DNA of 7,551 nucleotides from an uncultured Flavobacteriales bacterium (GTDB lineage Bacteria > Bacteroidota > Bacteroidia > Flavobacteriales_D > Crocinitomicaceae): assembly GCA_905479845.1 (NCBI GenBank), contig CAJQOB010000044.1, forward strand, positions 1 through 7,551, read 5' to 3'. Shown one piece after another: positions 6,456-7,551 of this stretch. Numbering within the stretch: the first letter of the stretch is position 1; each line of letters begins with the position of its first letter. The translations under genes and the position numbers were made by a program. The notes beneath the pieces are model-generated. The model searched no databases, had not been told where the DNA came from, and worked only from the letters and a program-made list of their open reading frames with translations.

Positions 6456-7551
6456 CTACTTCAGAAGTTTCAAAGTTGATCGACCTTTGTCCGTTGAAAC
6501 GGAAACAAAGTATATCCCACTCGGTAAAGTAGATATATCGACGTCAGCTTTTAATCCATTCAAAGCAACTTGAGCTTCTAAGAGTTTTCCGCTCGCATCT
6601 TGAACGATCACGTCGTTTATTACTGATTCGGTTGTCAATTCAAACTGTCCATTTCCGAATGAAGCCAATTCGATTTCTTGTTCAAGCTCATTCAATCCAA
6701 TAACAGCAATTTCGAATACCATTGTATCAGAATCACACGGGCTTTCCGCAATTAACGTTACTGTATAAACTCCACCTAAAGGAAAATCGTGCGTTGGATT
6801 AACATCTGTACTTGTAGCAGATCCATCACCAAAATCCCAGATGTAGTTTGTTGCTTTCGTACTTAGATTTGTAAAATCGACGATTGTTGTGGTTGTAAAG
6901 ACACTCGCAAAATCCGCTTGAGTATGTTCCGATATTGGACGTAAATTCCATTGCTCTAAACTATCAAGCACCGTCATTGATGCTGCAGTCTGCAATCGCT
7001 CTGCCGTTAACGGATCAAGTGAGCCAATGAACGGAGCGCCAATTGGTGACTTTCTGAACATCGAAGCATAAAACGTACATGCCGCAAGGTAAGAACCTTC
7101 ATAACTTGGGTGAGACCCGTCACCTGCATATAAATTGATGGATGGATAAGTGTCTCGAATGTATTTCCATGCTGAACCAACAGGACTAACTGCTCCATCA
7201 ACAGAATCTGCGAAACGCATGTAAGCAATTCTCAAACGAGAATTCATTCCATCGAAAGTGGAAATTGGCGTCCACTGAGGGTCACCATTCTCACGTCCCC
7301 ATGTCATGTAAAACAAAGCTTCTGAGCAAAAATTATTGGCGTAAATTGAATCCGCCAGTTGAATTGCGAATGGCAAGGTCTGAGTATCTACCTGCGCATC
7401 TGGAAAAGATGGCTCCTGACTTTGCGCTTGAAGTACTACAAAATCCCAAGGGTTATCATCAATCTTATCGTATAACGTTGCACTTGCAGCGTGATTAGCT
7501 AAAGTTTGACCTCCGGGTGTGTGAGAATCGAATGTTAGGATATCTCCCAAG
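6456..7551 (-). CDS. Secreted SGNH-hydrolase-like (DUF4886-type) protein with PKD and T9SS sorting domains, C-terminal part
   Basis: The frame is open from the right edge to a TAG at 6458-6456, giving about 364 visible residues; the start and the N-terminal part lie outside the window. Residue numbers here count from the TTG codon at 7550. Residues 1-~200 look like an SGNH/GDSL hydrolase of the DUF4886 type: 'GGQTLANH' (13-20), 'WDFVVLQAQSQEP' (35-47), and 'GDGSHPSYEGSYLAA' (143-157), where Asp144 and His147 form the catalytic D-x-x-H pair. The nucleophilic Ser block should lie upstream of the window. Residues ~212-285 form a PKD domain with the classic 'WDFGDG' (238-243) and 'YTVTLIAES' strand. 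Residues ~286-364 form a T9SS type A sorting domain ('DVIVQDASGKLL', 'LPSGIYFVSV', ending KLLK), but without a YPNP signature. The product is probably an exported esterase or deacetylase acting on surface or polymeric carbohydrate; the substrate is inferred only from the family. Confidence 0.85.
   Translation of the reverse strand, partial: LGDILTFDSHTPGGQTLANHAASATLYDKIDDNPWDFVVLQAQSQEPSFPDAQVDTQTLPFAIQLADSIYANNFCSEALFYMTWGRENGDPQWTPISTFDGMNSRLRIAYMRFADSVDGAVSPVGSAWKYIRDTYPSINLYAGDGSHPSYEGSYLAACTFYASMFRKSPIGAPFIGSLDPLTAERLQTAASMTVLDSLEQWNLRPISEHTQADFASVFTTTTIVDFTNLSTKATNYIWDFGDGSATSTDVNPTHDFPLGGVYTVTLIAESPCDSDTMVFEIAVIGLNELEQEIELASFGNGQFELTTESVINDVIVQDASGKLLEAQVALNGLKADVDISTLPSGIYFVSVSTDKGRSTLKLLK

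Noticed and set aside
7265..7498. Open frame on the plus strand opposite the SGNH-like gene
   Set aside because: It is antisense to a well-supported coding frame with recognisable catalytic motifs, and has no features of its own.

Overview
The window looks like chromosomal DNA of a free-living Bacteroidota bacterium, most likely of the Flavobacteriales. Three proteins end in type IX secretion (T9SS) type A sorting domains, a family essentially limited to Bacteroidota. One gene encodes a DUF4907-type lipoprotein. Start codons lack strong Shine-Dalgarno sequences, and one promoter candidate fits the Bacteroidota -7 consensus TAnnTTTG. The species cannot be told from the sequence alone. No phage, transposon, tRNA, rRNA or CRISPR is visible.

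Layout. (1) Bases 2-2227, plus strand: the 3' part of a secreted kelch beta-propeller protein, a complete kelch paralogue, and a small outer-membrane lipoprotein with a DUF4907-like domain. The genes are separated by 1 base and then overlap by 1 base, so they form one tightly coupled cell-surface operon. (2) Bases 2224-2403, minus strand: a 59-codon gene for a small protein ending in a CIGCGS tail. It is convergent with the lipoprotein gene and overlaps its stop by 4 bases. (3) Bases 2404-2660: a non-coding region between divergent genes, with a 12-A tract. (4) Bases 2661-4870, plus strand: two overlapping genes, a TPR / membrane helix / degenerate LemA-like protein and a TPM-domain (YgcG-like) membrane protein with a zinc ribbon and a Gly/Ser tail. 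(5) Bases 4871-4999: an intergenic region with a promoter candidate and an imperfect palindrome around it. (6) Bases 5000-6370, plus strand: a pirin-family cupin and an NAD(P)H-dependent nitroreductase-family flavoprotein, 18 bases apart. (7) Bases 6390-6423: a strong hairpin terminator that can serve both directions. (8) Bases 6456-7551, minus strand: the C-terminal part of a secreted SGNH-hydrolase-like (DUF4886-type) protein with a PKD domain and a T9SS sorting domain.

How the genes may work together. The first block probably builds a surface assembly: two propellers exported by T9SS and a lipoprotein made from the same transcript. The second block pairs LemA and TPM, a known envelope combination, in an unusual architecture that adds a cytoplasmic TPR part and a zinc ribbon. 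The third block is a small redox or electrophile-detoxification operon. Nothing here proves a new system. The least ordinary items are the TPR-LemA/TPM-zinc-ribbon pair, the kelch/kelch/DUF4907 cluster, the CIGCGS microprotein and the palindrome over the pirin promoter.
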